Below, piece by piece: positions 1 to 9,544 of a stretch of 64,000 nucleotides of DNA. Source of the stretch: Prosthecomicrobium pneumaticum (GTDB lineage Bacteria > Pseudomonadota > Alphaproteobacteria > Rhizobiales > Kaistiaceae); the NCBI RefSeq assembly GCF_014199915.1, contig NZ_JACHOO010000006.1, positions 248,001-312,000 of the forward strand, read 5' to 3'. The position numbers were made by a program, and so were the translations under genes. The number at the start of each line of letters is the position of its first letter. Positions within the stretch are counted from its first letter, which is position 1. The notes under the pieces are model-generated. The model was not told where the DNA came from. It did not search any database and saw only the letters and a list, made by a program, of their open reading frames with translations.

Positions 1-174
1 CTCGGTGCCGAAGCGGCGCGCCAGCTCGCCGCGCTCGTCGCCGCCTATGACGATGCGGGCCGCGCCTATCTCTCGCGCGCCCGGCCGATGTTCGAGCGGC
101 GCTACGAAAGCCCCTACGACCACCTCGCCCGCGTGCGGGAATGGATGCTCGGCGGGGCGGAGGAGGAGCCGTGA
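1..174 (+). CDS. addB: AddB, C-terminal end only (double-strand break repair)
   Basis: The window opens inside this gene: frame 1 is open from base 1 and ends in TGA at 172-174, giving the last 57 residues. The tail contains the motif YLSRARPMFERRYESPYDHL, which resembles the C-terminus of alphaproteobacterial AddB proteins as I recall them. AddB is the partner of AddA in the AddAB helicase-nuclease that processes double-strand DNA ends for RecA-dependent recombination. The stop overlaps the GTG start of addA (GTGA, 171-174), which indicates translational coupling. Everything upstream, including any helicase-like fold and the iron-sulphur cysteines, is outside the window. Confidence 0.85.
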   Translation, partial: LGAEAARQLAALVAAYDDAGRAYLSRARPMFERRYESPYDHLARVREWMLGGAEEEP

Positions 175-3100
175 GCGGCCGCGCGGTCGATCCGGCGACG
201 CGGGCATTGCAGGCGCGGGCGACGGCGCCCTCCGCCTCGGCCTGGGTGTCGGCGAATGCCGGCTCGGGCAAGACCTTCGTGCTCGCCCGCCGCGTCGTCC
301 GGCTGCTCCTCGACGGTGCGGACCCCTCCGCCATCCTCTGTCTCACCTTCACCAAGGCGGCGGCGGCGGAAATGTCGAGCCGCGTCTTCGCGATCCTGTC
401 CGCCTGGACGCGGCTCGACGATGCCGCGCTCGACACCGAGATCGCCGCGCTCGAGGGCGCGCCGCCCGCCGCCGCCCGCCGCGACCGGGCCCGCCGCCTG
501 TTCGCCCGGGCGCTCGAAACCCCCGGCGGGCTGAAGATCCAGACCATCCACGCCTTCTGCGAGCGCGTGCTGCACCAGTTCCCCTTCGAGGCGAATGTCG
601 CCGGCCGCTTCGAGGTGCTCGACGAGCGGGGCGCGGCGATGCTCGCCGAGGAGACCCGGCGGGCCGTGATCGCACGGGCCGCGGCCGATCCCGGGCCGCT
701 CGGCAACGCCTTCGCCACCGTGCTCGACGCGGCGAGCGATCAGGGCATCGAGACCGCGCTCGAGGCGATCGTGGCGAAGCGCGATGCGCTCGGGGCGCTC
801 GTGCGCGCCCATGGCACGCTCGACACCGCGATCGCCGCGCTCGGCCGGGCGCTCGGCCTCGCGCCCGGCGAGACGGCGGCGACGCTGTGGCCGCTGATGC
901 TCGACGCCGCAGAGGGCGGGCGGGAGGCGCTCGCCCGGATCGTCGCGGCCGCCGCGGCGAGCGACAAGCCGACCGACCGGAAATGCGCCGAGAAGCTCGA
1001 AGCGCTGCTCGCCATGGAGGAGCCCGTCGCGGCGGGCGAGGCCTATCTCGATTTCTACCGCACCGCCGCGGGCGATTGGCGCAAGCCCGACAAGATCCTG
1101 ACCAGGGCGGTGCGCGACCGGCTCCCGGATGTCGCCGACCTGTTCGCGCGCGAGATCGACCGCGTCGCCGCGCTCGCCGACCGGATCGCGGCGGCCGAGA
1201 GCCATGCCGCGACGGCCGCGCTGCTGCGGCTCGGCGAGGCGGCGATCGACGGCTATGAGGCGGCGAAGCGGATCCGCGGCGTGCTCGACTTCCAGGACCT
1301 CGTCAGCCGCACCGCCGATCTGCTCGCCCGTTCCGATGCCGCCGCCTGGGTGCATTACAAGCTCGACCGCGGCGTCTCGCACATCCTGGTCGACGAGGCG
1401 CAGGATACGAGCCCGCGGCAATGGCAGGTCGTCGAGCGGCTGGCCTCGGAATTCTTCGCCGGCGAGGGCGCGGTCGAGCGGACGCGCACCCTCTTCGCGG
1501 TCGGCGACGAGAAGCAGTCGATCTATTCCTTCCAGGGCGCCGTGCCGGCCTGGTTCGGCCGCCAGCGCACGCGCTTCCGCGGCCGCGCCGGGCAGAGCGG
1601 CGCGCCCTTCGAGGATGTCGCCCTCCATCTCTCCTTCCGCTCGACGCCCGCCGTGCTCGCCGCGGTCGACGCCGTCTTCGCACAGCCTGAGGCGCATCAG
1701 GGCCTCGCGCAGGAGGATGCGCCGACCGTGCACGCGGCGCATCGCCGCGGCGAGCCCGGCCGCGTCACGCTGTGGCCGCCGATCGCCGCGGAAAAGCGCG
1801 CCGAGCCCGAGGACTGGCACAGCCCGCTCGATCATCTCGACGAAAAGGCACCGGAGATCACCCTCGCCGAGCGGATCGCCGCGACGATCAAGAGCTGGAT
1901 CGACGGCCGTGAGCCGATCGAGGCGACCGGCCGGCCGATCCGGGCCGGAAACATCCTGATCCTGACACGCAAGCGCGGCGCCCAGACCGACGCGATCAAC
2001 CGGGCGCTCAAGGCGGCGAAGGTGCCGGTCGCCGGCGCCGACCGGCTGGCGCTCGCCGGCCACATCGCGGTGATGGACCTCGCCGCGCTCGGCGACGTGG
2101 TGCTGCGGCCGGAGGACGATCTGGCGCTCGCCGCGCTCCTCAAGAGCCCGCTGATCGGGCTTTCCGAGGAGGCGCTGTTCGACCTCGCCCATGGCCGCAA
2201 GGGGTCGCTCTACGAGGCGCTGCGGGCCTCCGACGATCTCTTCGCCCGGGCCGCCTTCGAGCGGCTCGCCGCATGGCGGGCGAGAGCCGGGTTCGAGCCG
2301 CCCTTCGGCTTCTATGCCCGCATCCTCGGCGCGGAAGGAGGCCGCCGGCGCTTTCTCGAACGGCTCGGTCCGGAGGCGGACGAGGTGCTCGACGAATTCC
2401 TCGCCCAGGCGCTCGCGCAGGAGGAGATCGAACCGCCCTCGCTCGAACGCTTCCTCGCCCATCTGCGCGGTGCCGCGACCGAGATCCGGCGCGATCCGGA
2501 CCTGCGGCGCGACGAGGTGCGGGTGATGACGGTGCACGGCGCGAAGGGGCTCGAGGCGGAGATCGTCTTCCTCGTCGATGGCGGCTCGGCGGCCGTCCAT
2601 CCGAGCCACGACCCGGCGATCCTCGCGCTCTCCGACGACGCGGATGCGGAGGACGCGCCGCTCGTCTGGCTGGCGCCGCGGGCGCGGCGGCCGAAGACGG
2701 TCGAGACGGCGGTGGCGGCGGTGCGGCGGAAGGCGCTCCACGAATACCGCCGGCTGCTCTATGTCGGCCTCACCCGGGCGCGCGACCGGCTGATCGTCTG
2801 CGGCACGCAGAAGGAACGGAAGGGCGCCGACCCGCTGTGGATCGAGATGGTCGGCGCGGCGCTCGGCACGATCGGCACACCGGTCGAGGCGAAGGCGGGC
2901 GACGAGACCTTCGAGGCGATCGAATTCCGCCTGTACGAAGCCGTTGCCGCCGCGGGCGGCCCCGCCGGGGCGGGGCCGAAGCCGGAGGTGGAGTTGGCGC
3001 TCGCCGGCCCCGATCCGCTCGCCATGCCCCTGCCGCCGGCGCCGCCGGCGCTGCGCCGGCTGGTGCCGTCCGGCGGGGCGGAGGAAGCGCCGCCGCTCTT

Positions 3101-3662
3101 TCCCGCGGCGCGGGCGCTGGAAGAGGGGCCGGACGGCGGCATGGCGCTCGAGCGCGGCCGCATCGTACACCGCCTGCTGCAGGCGCTGCCCGACCGGCCG
3201 GCGGCCTCGCGCGCCGCGATCGGCCGGAGCTATCTCGACGCCGTCGCCCCCCTCTGGCCGGAGGCGGAGCGCGCCGCAACGCTCGCCCGGCTTCTCGCCC
3301 TGATCGAGGCGCCGGAGCACGCCGCGCTCTTCGAGCCCGGCACGCGGGCGGAAGTGGCGATCGCCGGCATGGTCGATACGGCGGGTGGCCCCGCCTCGGT
3401 GTCGGGCCGGATCGACCGGCTGTGCGTGACGCCGGAGCGGGTCACCATTCTCGATTACAAGACCAATCGCGATGTCCCCGGGAGCCTCGCCGCCGTGCCC
3501 GAGGCGCACATCACCCAGCTCGCACTCTACCGCGCCGTGCTCTCGCCGCTCTATCCCGGCCGCATCATCGACGGCGCACTCCTCTACACCGAGACGCCGC
3601 GCCTCATCGCCGTCGACGCGGCGACCCTCGCCGCGAGCCTCGCCACGCTCACCGGGCCGTGA
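171..3662 (+). CDS. addA: AddA, helicase-nuclease subunit for double-strand break repair
   Basis: This 1163-residue UvrD-like superfamily 1 helicase carries a C-terminal RecB-type nuclease. The Walker A motif ANAGSGKT lies at residues 28-35 (Lys34). Motif II reads [10 protein letters not shown], and [13 protein letters not shown] is a UvrD/RecB-type motif. The nuclease core DYKTNRD begins near residue 1095. The length matches alphaproteobacterial AddA. I chose the GTG at 171 because it overlaps the addB stop in a GTGA junction; an in-frame ATG at 141 would overlap addB by 34 bases. With AddB it unwinds and resects DNA ends for RecA loading, replacing RecBCD in these bacteria. Confidence 0.95.
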   Translation: MSGRAVDPATRALQARATAPSASAWVSANAGSGKTFVLARRVVRLLLDGADPSAILCLTFTKAAAAEMSSRVFAILSAWTRLDDAALDTEIAALEGAPPAAARRDRARRLFARALETPGGLKIQTIHAFCERVLHQFPFEANVAGRFEVLDERGAAMLAEETRRAVIARAAADPGPLGNAFATVLDAASDQGIETALEAIVAKRDALGALVRAHGTLDTAIAALGRALGLAPGETAATLWPLMLDAAEGGREALARIVAAAAASDKPTDRKCAEKLEALLAMEEPVAAGEAYLDFYRTAAGDWRKPDKILTRAVRDRLPDVADLFAREIDRVAALADRIAAAESHAATAALLRLGEAAIDGYEAAKRIRGVLDFQDLVSRTADLLARSDAAAWVHYKLDRGVSHILVDEAQDTSPRQWQVVERLASEFFAGEGAVERTRTLFAVGDEKQSIYSFQGAVPAWFGRQRTRFRGRAGQSGAPFEDVALHLSFRSTPAVLAAVDAVFAQPEAHQGLAQEDAPTVHAAHRRGEPGRVTLWPPIAAEKRAEPEDWHSPLDHLDEKAPEITLAERIAATIKSWIDGREPIEATGRPIRAGNILILTRKRGAQTDAINRALKAAKVPVAGADRLALAGHIAVMDLAALGDVVLRPEDDLALAALLKSPLIGLSEEALFDLAHGRKGSLYEALRASDDLFARAAFERLAAWRARAGFEPPFGFYARILGAEGGRRRFLERLGPEADEVLDEFLAQALAQEEIEPPSLERFLAHLRGAATEIRRDPDLRRDEVRVMTVHGAKGLEAEIVFLVDGGSAAVHPSHDPAILALSDDADAEDAPLVWLAPRARRPKTVETAVAAVRRKALHEYRRLLYVGLTRARDRLIVCGTQKERKGADPLWIEMVGAALGTIGTPVEAKAGDETFEAIEFRLYEAVAAAGGPAGAGPKPEVELALAGPDPLAMPLPPAPPALRRLVPSGGAEEAPPLFPAARALEEGPDGGMALERGRIVHRLLQALPDRPAASRAAIGRSYLDAVAPLWPEAERAATLARLLALIEAPEHAALFEPGTRAEVAIAGMVDTAGGPASVSGRIDRLCVTPERVTILDYKTNRDVPGSLAAVPEAHITQLALYRAVLSPLYPGRIIDGALLYTETPRLIAVDAATLAASLATLTGP

Positions 3663-3739
3663 CGGCACGCCGCCTTGACCGGGCGGGGGCCGGTTCCTAC
3701 CTTCGGTGCCCAACCTCACGCAGGCCCACGAGGCACGCC

Positions 3740-4057
3740 ATGACCGTCAAAGTCACCGACACTTCCTTCGACACGGATGTGCTCGGCTCGAATCAGCCCG
3801 TCGTCGTCGACTTCTGGGCCGAATGGTGCGGTCCCTGCCGGATGATCGCCCCGGCTCTCGAAGAGATCGCGGGCGAGATGGACGGCAAGGTGACGATCGC
3901 CAAGCTCAACATCGACGAGAATCCGAACGTCGCGATTCGCTACGGCGTCCGCTCGATCCCGACCCTCATCCTGTTCAAGAATGGCGAGCCCACCGCCATG
4001 CAGGTCGGCGCCGCGCCGAAGGGCAAGCTCGCCGACTGGATCAAGAACGCGATCTGA
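3740..4057 (+). CDS. trxA: Thioredoxin TrxA
   Basis: A 105-residue thioredoxin with the intact active site WCGPC (Cys30, Cys33) in a [12 protein letters not shown] context and the cis-proline segment SIPTLILF. It is a cytoplasmic disulphide reductase serving ribonucleotide reductase, methionine sulphoxide reductase and peroxiredoxins, recycled by thioredoxin reductase. The ATG at 3740 gives the standard family length; longer in-frame extensions run back into addA and can be discounted. It follows addA by 77 bases and is closed by a strong hairpin terminator at 4081. The addB-addA-trxA order is common in Hyphomicrobiales. Confidence 0.97.
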   Translation: MTVKVTDTSFDTDVLGSNQPVVVDFWAEWCGPCRMIAPALEEIAGEMDGKVTIAKLNIDENPNVAIRYGVRSIPTLILFKNGEPTAMQVGAAPKGKLADWIKNAI

Positions 4058-4080
4058 TCGCCGTTCGTCACGGCATGCGC

Positions 4081-4109
4081 AACGGGGCCGAAAGGCCCCG
4101 TTTGCTTTT
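4081..4109 (+). terminator. Rho-independent terminator after trxA
   Basis: A perfect 9-bp stem, AACGGGGCC at 4081-4089 and GGCCCCGTT at 4094-4102, encloses a GAAA tetraloop and is followed by the T-rich run TGCTTTT. It lies 24 bases after the trxA stop and faces the end of the convergent phosphohexomutase gene. Confidence 0.85.
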
Positions 4110-4178
4110 GTGCCGTCCCCCGCCATCCGTCATCCCCGCGACGGCGGCGATGACGGGCGGCAAGGCCGCAGCCGGATC

Positions 4179-5678
4179 TCAGATCGTCTGGTTGTACTCG
4201 CCGACTTCCGGATTCTCGCGCAGCGTCTCGTCGACGGCTTTGAACATCTCGCGCATCCGCGCCTCGGAGACCGGGCTCTCGACCACGACGACCAGTTCCG
4301 GCTTGTTCGACGAGGCCCGCACCAGACCCCAGGTGCCGTCCTCGGTGACGACGCGGACGCCGTTGACGGTGACGAGATCGATGATCGCCTGCCCGGCGAC
4401 CGGCTCGCCCTTCGCCCGCTTCTCCTCGAAGCGCTTCACCACCTTGTCGATGACGCCGTACTTCGTCTCGTCGTCGCAATGCGGCGACATGGTCGGCGAA
4501 CCCCAGGTCTTGGGCAGCGCGTTCTTCAGGTCCGCCATGGTCTTCCCCGGATTGCGGTCGAGCATGTCGAGGATGGCGAGCGCCGAGATGAGACCATCGT
4601 CATAGCCGCGGCCGATCGGCTTGTTGAAGAAGTAATGGCCGGACTTCTCGAAGCCGGCGAGCGCCGAAAGCGCGTTGACCCGCCGCTTGATGTAGGAATG
4701 GCCGGTCTTCCAGTAGTCCGCCTTGACGCCGTTCTGGCGCAGCACCGGATCGGTGGCGAAGAGGCCGGTCGATTTCACGTCGACGACGAAGGTCGAGCCG
4801 GGATAGAGCGCGGAGAGGTCGCGGGCGAGCATCACGCCGACCTTGTCGGCGAAGATCTCCTCGCCCTCATTGTCGATCACGCCGCAGCGGTCGCCGTCGC
4901 CGTCGAAGCCGAGACCCACCTCGGCGCCGTGCTCGCGCACCGCGTCGGCGATGGCGTGCAGCATCTTCAGGTCTTCCGGGTTCGGATTGTAGCGCGGGAA
5001 GGTGAAGTCGAGCTCGGCGTCGAGCGGGATCACCTCGGCGCCGATCAGCTCGAGCACTTTCGGGGCGAAGGCGCCCGCCGTGCCGTTGCCGCAGGCGGCG
5101 ATCACCTTGATCGGACGGTTGAGCTTCGGCCGGTTGGTGATGTCGGCGATGTAGCGGGTGGGGAAATCGTCGTGGAAGACATAGGCGCCGCCGCCGGAGA
5201 GATCGAAGGCCGCGGCGAGCACGATCTCCTTCAGGCGGCCCATCTCGTCCGGTCCGAAGGTGAGCGGCCGCGCGGCGCCCATCTTGACGCCGGTCCAGCC
5301 ATTCTCGTTGTGCGAGGCGGTGACCATGGCGACGGCCGGCACGTCGAGTTCGAACTGCGCGAAATAGGCCATCGGCGTCACGGCGAGGCCGATATCGTGC
5401 ACCTTGCAGCCCGCCGCCTGCAGGCCTGTGGCGAGGGCGAGCTTGATCGAGGCGGAGTAGGAGCGGAAGTCGTGACCGGTGACGATCTCGCGTTTGACGC
5501 CCATCTCGCCGAGCAGCGTGCCGATGCCCATGCCGAGGGCGGTCACGCCCATCAGGTTGATCTCCTGGCCGAACAGCCAGCGGGCGTCGTATTCGCGGAA
5601 GCCGGTCGGCTTCACCATCGGCTTCGATTCGTAGTCGTAGGTGTTCTGGACGAGCTTGGCGACCGGCGTCGGAAACAT
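4179..5678 (-). CDS. Phosphomannomutase/phosphoglucomutase (alpha-D-phosphohexomutase)
   Basis: This 499-residue enzyme of the alpha-D-phosphohexomutase family interconverts hexose 6- and 1-phosphates. The phosphoserine loop reads TASHNENGW with Ser122 as the phosphorylated residue. The metal-binding loop DGDGDRCGV and a sugar-binding GEES-like region (KPIGRGYDDG area) are also visible. The start MFPTPVAKLVQNTYDYESKP was chosen because homologous reading begins there. Whether mannose or glucose phosphate is the main substrate cannot be decided here; the group feeds exopolysaccharide, LPS and GDP-mannose synthesis. It is followed leftward by the convergent trxA and preceded 152 bases away by a co-oriented dehydrogenase. 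Confidence 0.9.
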   Translation of the reverse strand: MFPTPVAKLVQNTYDYESKPMVKPTGFREYDARWLFGQEINLMGVTALGMGIGTLLGEMGVKREIVTGHDFRSYSASIKLALATGLQAAGCKVHDIGLAVTPMAYFAQFELDVPAVAMVTASHNENGWTGVKMGAARPLTFGPDEMGRLKEIVLAAAFDLSGGGAYVFHDDFPTRYIADITNRPKLNRPIKVIAACGNGTAGAFAPKVLELIGAEVIPLDAELDFTFPRYNPNPEDLKMLHAIADAVREHGAEVGLGFDGDGDRCGVIDNEGEEIFADKVGVMLARDLSALYPGSTFVVDVKSTGLFATDPVLRQNGVKADYWKTGHSYIKRRVNALSALAGFEKSGHYFFNKPIGRGYDDGLISALAILDMLDRNPGKTMADLKNALPKTWGSPTMSPHCDDETKYGVIDKVVKRFEEKRAKGEPVAGQAIIDLVTVNGVRVVTEDGTWGLVRASSNKPELVVVVESPVSEARMREMFKAVDETLRENPEVGEYNQTI

Positions 5679-5830
5679 GGGCAACTCTCCCCGAAAGAGC
5701 GTTTCTGCACCCACACTGCGCGGGCACGCACCCGGAAGCAACAGCCTGATTGCGACGGGGTTGCGACGATGGCGGGGAGAAGCGCCCGGCCGGTGGAACG
5801 GGCCGGGCGCGCGGCGCGGAACCGGCCGGA

Positions 5831-6595
5831 TCAGACCCAGCCGCCATCCACGACATAGGACTGGTTGGTGCAGCCGGACGCCTCGTCGGACGCGAAGAAC
5901 AGCACCGAGCGGGCGATGTCGTCGGGATAGAGCTTCCGCTTCAGGCACTGCCGCTGCATCAGCTCCTTCTCGCTCTCCGGCGTCAGCCAGAGATCGAGCT
6001 GGCGCTGCGTCATGATCCAGCCCGGAACGACGCAGGTGACGCGGATGTCGTAGATGCCGAGATCGCGGGCGAGGCCGCGGGTCAGGCCCTGCACGGCCGA
6101 CTTCGCCGAGGTGTAGGCCGGCATGCCACCCTGGCCGACCATCCAGGAGGTCGAGCCGAGATTGACGATCGAACCGCCGCCGGCCTGCTTCATGTCCTCG
6201 GCGACGTCCTGCGCGGCGAAGAACTGGTGGCGCAGATTGACCGCGTAGCGCTCGTCCCAATACTCGACGGTGACGTCCTCGAGCTTGTGGCGCTGGTCGT
6301 GCGCGGCATTGTTGACGAGCACGGTGATCGGCCCGAGCGCGGCGCGCACCTTGGCGATTGCCGCCTTGAGCGCCGGGATGTCGCGGATGTCGCAGGGCTC
6401 GAAATGGACGGTCGCGCCCTCGGCCGCGAGTTCGGCGGCGAGCTTTTCGGACGGCTCGCGCGCGATGTCGAGGAAGCCGACCTTCGACTTCTGGCGCGCG
6501 AAATGGCGGACGATCGATTCGCCGATGCCGCTGCCGCCGCCGGTAACGAGCACGGTGCGGCCCTCGAGGCTCGGATAGATGGCGCCGAATTTCAT
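5831..6595 (-). CDS. Short-chain dehydrogenase/reductase, substrate unknown
   Basis: A classical 254-residue SDR. The nucleotide-binding motif TGGGSGIGE is near residue 20, NNAA near residue 90, the catalytic YTSAK (Tyr and Lys three residues apart) near residue 155, and the C-terminus ends VDGGWV. A good Shine-Dalgarno (AGAAGGAA) precedes the ATG at 6595. It should be a cytoplasmic NAD(P)-dependent sugar, polyol or hydroxyacid oxidoreductase. The same-strand phosphohexomutase downstream suggests a sugar role, but this is only context. It is divergent from the DUF1688 gene across 216 bases. Confidence 0.88.
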   Translation of the reverse strand: MKFGAIYPSLEGRTVLVTGGGSGIGESIVRHFARQKSKVGFLDIAREPSEKLAAELAAEGATVHFEPCDIRDIPALKAAIAKVRAALGPITVLVNNAAHDQRHKLEDVTVEYWDERYAVNLRHQFFAAQDVAEDMKQAGGGSIVNLGSTSWMVGQGGMPAYTSAKSAVQGLTRGLARDLGIYDIRVTCVVPGWIMTQRQLDLWLTPESEKELMQRQCLKRKLYPDDIARSVLFFASDEASGCTNQSYVVDGGWV

Positions 6596-6811
6596 GGTCT
6601 GTTCCTTCTCGCGTCTCCCCGCCGCCTCGCCGGGCGGTCGTGTGGCGACAGTCATAGGCGAAAGCGCCGATGCCGCAAACGGAAATGAAGGCCGCACCTC
6701 AGGACCCGTCAGGACGCGTCCGCGCGGGCGCGCCGGCTTGACCGCGGCGAGCCGCTGCGGCCAAGTCGGGTGCCGCGGCGCGCACGCCGCCTCGGCCGAA
6801 AGGACTTCACG

Positions 6812-8041
6812 ATGAGCCACGACGGCGCCCGTTCCCTTCTCACCTCCGCCGCGGTGCGGACGCGTGCCGAGCGGCTGCTGGCGCTCGGCCTCGCCGGGGC
6901 GCTCGACCATTTCACCGTCGTGCCGGAGCGGCTTCCCGCCGTGGTCGACTATGTCGTCGAGACGACGCGGCTCAATTATCCCGATCTCGACATTCCCTTC
7001 CACGCCCGCTGGCGCAATTTCTCGGTCGGCGGCATCGATCGCTGGGCCGATCTCGTCTCCGCCTCCGGCCTCGCCGAGGACCCGCTCGCCTTCGGCCGCG
7101 CAGCCTACGATCTCGCCATCGTCTCCGTGCTCCTCGACGCCGGGGCGGGTCCCGACTGGTCCTATGAGGAGGCCGCGACGGGCCGGCGCTGGAGCCGCAC
7201 CGAGGGACTCGGCGTCGCGAGCCTCGCGATGTTCGCCTCCGGCCTCTTCTCGTCCGATCCGGCCGAGCCGCTCCGCGCCGATGCGGCCGCGCTCGCGACG
7301 CTCGGCGCCGAGGAACTCGGCCGCGGCTTCCAGGCGGGGCCGGACAACCCCCTCGTCGGCCTCGAAGGGCGCGCCCGGCTCCTCAACGCGCTCGGCCATG
7401 TCGTCGCCGACCGCGCCGATCTCTTCGGCGAGGGCGAGGCGCGGCCGGGCGGTCTGTTCGACGCGGTGCTCGCCACCGCCGAGGACGGCAGGGTCCGCGC
7501 GCCGCGCATCCTCGAGCTGGTGCTCGAGGCGCTCGGACCGATCTGGCCGAGCCGGATCGTGCTCGACGGCGTGCCGCTCGGCGACACCTGGCGGCACGAC
7601 AGGCTCGTCACCGGGGATGCGACGAGCGGGCTGATGCCCTTCCACAAGCTGTCGCAATGGCTGACCTATGCGCTGGTCGAGCCGCTCCTGTGGGTGGGCG
7701 TCGAGGTGACCGATCTCGACGGGCTGACCGGCCTGCCGGAATACCGCAATGGCGGCCTCTTCCTCGATCTCGGCCTCCTCGTGCCGAAGGACCCGGACGC
7801 GCTCGCCCGGACCTTTCGGGCGGAGGACGCCTTCATCGTCGAATGGCGGGCGCTCACCGTCGCGCTGCTCGACCGGGTGGCGGAGGGCGTGCGCGACCGG
7901 CTCGGCCTCGACGCGGCGGCGCTGCCGCTCGCCAAGGTGCTCGAGGGCGGCACCTGGGCGGCCGGACGGCGGATCGCCAAGGAAAAGCGGGCGGATGGCG
8001 GGCCGCCGCTCATCATCGAAAGCGACGGCACGGTGTTCTGA
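6812..8041 (+). CDS. DUF1688 family protein (URC4/Urg3-like)
   Basis: This 409-residue protein belongs to the DUF1688 family, known in fungi as URC4/Urg3 and genetically required for one route of uracil catabolism; its biochemical activity is not established. I recognise the family from the N-terminal LNYPDLDIPFHARWRNF block and the C-terminal signature GGTWAAGRRIAKEKR followed by SDGTVF at the end. The ATG at 6812 is preceded by GAAAGGAC; an upstream in-frame ATG (6770) is poorly placed. It converges on the TsaE fusion gene with 9 bases between stops. None of the other URC partners (GTP cyclohydrolase II-like, uracil phosphoribosyltransferase) is in the window. Confidence 0.85.
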   Translation: MSHDGARSLLTSAAVRTRAERLLALGLAGALDHFTVVPERLPAVVDYVVETTRLNYPDLDIPFHARWRNFSVGGIDRWADLVSASGLAEDPLAFGRAAYDLAIVSVLLDAGAGPDWSYEEAATGRRWSRTEGLGVASLAMFASGLFSSDPAEPLRADAAALATLGAEELGRGFQAGPDNPLVGLEGRARLLNALGHVVADRADLFGEGEARPGGLFDAVLATAEDGRVRAPRILELVLEALGPIWPSRIVLDGVPLGDTWRHDRLVTGDATSGLMPFHKLSQWLTYALVEPLLWVGVEVTDLDGLTGLPEYRNGGLFLDLGLLVPKDPDALARTFRAEDAFIVEWRALTVALLDRVAEGVRDRLGLDAAALPLAKVLEGGTWAAGRRIAKEKRADGGPPLIIESDGTVF

Positions 8042-8050
8042 GGGAGAGCC

Positions 8051-9544
8051 TCAGAGCGGCAGGTGTCGGGCGTGCCAGCCGGCGATCGCGGCGAGCACGG
8101 GCTCGGCGAAAAGCCGCGTGAGATAGCCGCGCACCCGCGGGATGTGGCGCAGATATTCCGGCCGCCCCTGCGCGGCGAGCCGGGCAAAGGCGCCGAGCAC
8201 CTTGGCGTTGCGCTGCGCGCCGGCGATCGCATAGGCCTCGAAGAAGCCCGTCTCGTCGAAGCCGGAGGAAAGCCGCCGCCGCGCCGCGACATAGCGGGCG
8301 ACCAGCCAGGCCTCGAGTTCGGGCGAGATATCGACGCGCGCGTCGAGCGCGAGCGACGCGACGTCATAGGCCGACGGCCCGGCGAGCGCGTCCTGATGGT
8401 CGAGAATGCCGATCCGGGCGAGGCCCTCTCGCTCCGGCAGCCAGAGCAGGTTGGGCGAATGGAAATCGCGCAGCACCCAGCTCCGCTCGGCCGTGGCGAG
8501 CCGGGCGGCGAGCCGCGTCCAGATCGCCTCGAAGGCGCTGAAGGCGGCTTCCGGCAGCGCTGCGCCGGTGGCGTGCGGGGCGTAATGGAGCGGCAGCAGC
8601 TCGACCTCGACGAGCAGCGCCTCGCGGTCGTAATGGGGCAGGGCATGCACCGAGCCGTCGGGCAGCGGCAGGCCGACGGGCCGCCGCTCCGCATGGATCG
8701 CGGCGAGCACGTCGATCGCCGCCGCATAGCGTTCGGGAACCGGTGCCCCTTCGGCATCGAGGAGGCCCGTCGAGCCGAGATCCTCGACGAGCAGGAAGCC
8801 CGCTTCGAGATCGTCGGCGATCCGGGCCGGCGCCGACAGGCCGAGCCCTCGCAGCGCCTCGCCCATGGCGACGAAGGGTCGGACGTCCATCGCCCGGCCG
8901 GCGAGGGAATCATAGGACCGGCCATGACGGAGCGGCGGCCCGTGCTTGCGCTCCGGCGCGTCCATCAGCACGGCCTTTGCGGCCTCGGTCGCGACCCGCT
9001 CGTAGATCCGCGTCGAGGCGTCGCCCTGCAGCGGCCGGCGCCGCGCATCGGCGAAACCGGACCGGTCGAGAAAGGCGCGGGCGGCGCGGCTGCGGCGGAG
9101 CCGCGCCGGCCAGCTGCCGCCGGCCGAGAAGGTGACACGGCGGCCGGAACCCGCGAGGGCGAGCACGATGTGGAGCGCATCCGCCGGGATGCGGTCCGCC
9201 GCCCGCTCCGGCCACTCGACGAGCACCGCGCCCTCGTCGATCGCCTCTTCGAAACCGAGCTCGTCCAGCTCGTCCGGGCCGCCGAGGCGGTAGAGATCGA
9301 AATGAGCGACGGGGAAACGCAGCCGGTAGGGCTGCACGAGGGTGAAGGTCGGGCTCGGCACTTCGAGCGCCGGGTCGTCGGCAAGCGCCCGCAGCAGCGC
9401 CCGGGCGAAACTCGTCTTGCCGGCGCCCAGCCCGCCCCCGAGCGCCACCACGTCGCCCGGCCGCAGCCGGACCGCGACATCTTCGGCGAGACGCCGCGTC
9501 GCCGCCTCGTCGGCGAGGAAGAGCGGCGGAAGCGCCTCCGCCAT
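8051..9544 (-). CDS. tsaE: TsaE fused to an AmgK-like aminosugar kinase (phosphotransferase)
   Basis: A 497-residue two-domain protein. Residues 1-150 are TsaE, the ATPase of the t6A37 tRNA modification complex, with Walker A GGGLGAGKT (Lys43) and a SPTF segment. Residues 160-497 are an aminoglycoside-phosphotransferase-like kinase with the Brenner motif RDFHSPN (Asp360, Asn365) and the metal-binding LDHQD (Asp382). In Pseudomonas and Caulobacter the homologous stand-alone enzyme AmgK phosphorylates N-acetylmuramate/N-acetylglucosamine at C1 in peptidoglycan recycling. The fusion is a known alphaproteobacterial arrangement. The ATG at 9544 overlaps the TGA of the upstream kinase by one base, so the two are coupled. 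TsaB is encoded about 34 kb away in this window. Confidence 0.92.
   Translation of the reverse strand: MAEALPPLFLADEAATRRLAEDVAVRLRPGDVVALGGGLGAGKTSFARALLRALADDPALEVPSPTFTLVQPYRLRFPVAHFDLYRLGGPDELDELGFEEAIDEGAVLVEWPERAADRIPADALHIVLALAGSGRRVTFSAGGSWPARLRRSRAARAFLDRSGFADARRRPLQGDASTRIYERVATEAAKAVLMDAPERKHGPPLRHGRSYDSLAGRAMDVRPFVAMGEALRGLGLSAPARIADDLEAGFLLVEDLGSTGLLDAEGAPVPERYAAAIDVLAAIHAERRPVGLPLPDGSVHALPHYDREALLVEVELLPLHYAPHATGAALPEAAFSAFEAIWTRLAARLATAERSWVLRDFHSPNLLWLPEREGLARIGILDHQDALAGPSAYDVASLALDARVDISPELEAWLVARYVAARRRLSSGFDETGFFEAYAIAGAQRNAKVLGAFARLAAQGRPEYLRHIPRVRGYLTRLFAEPVLAAIAGWHARHLPL

Noticed and set aside
114-3719. Open frame of 1201 codons on the minus strand opposite addA
   Set aside because: Arginine/glycine/alanine-rich shadow of a GC-rich gene; no domain, and addA on the other strand has all helicase motifs.
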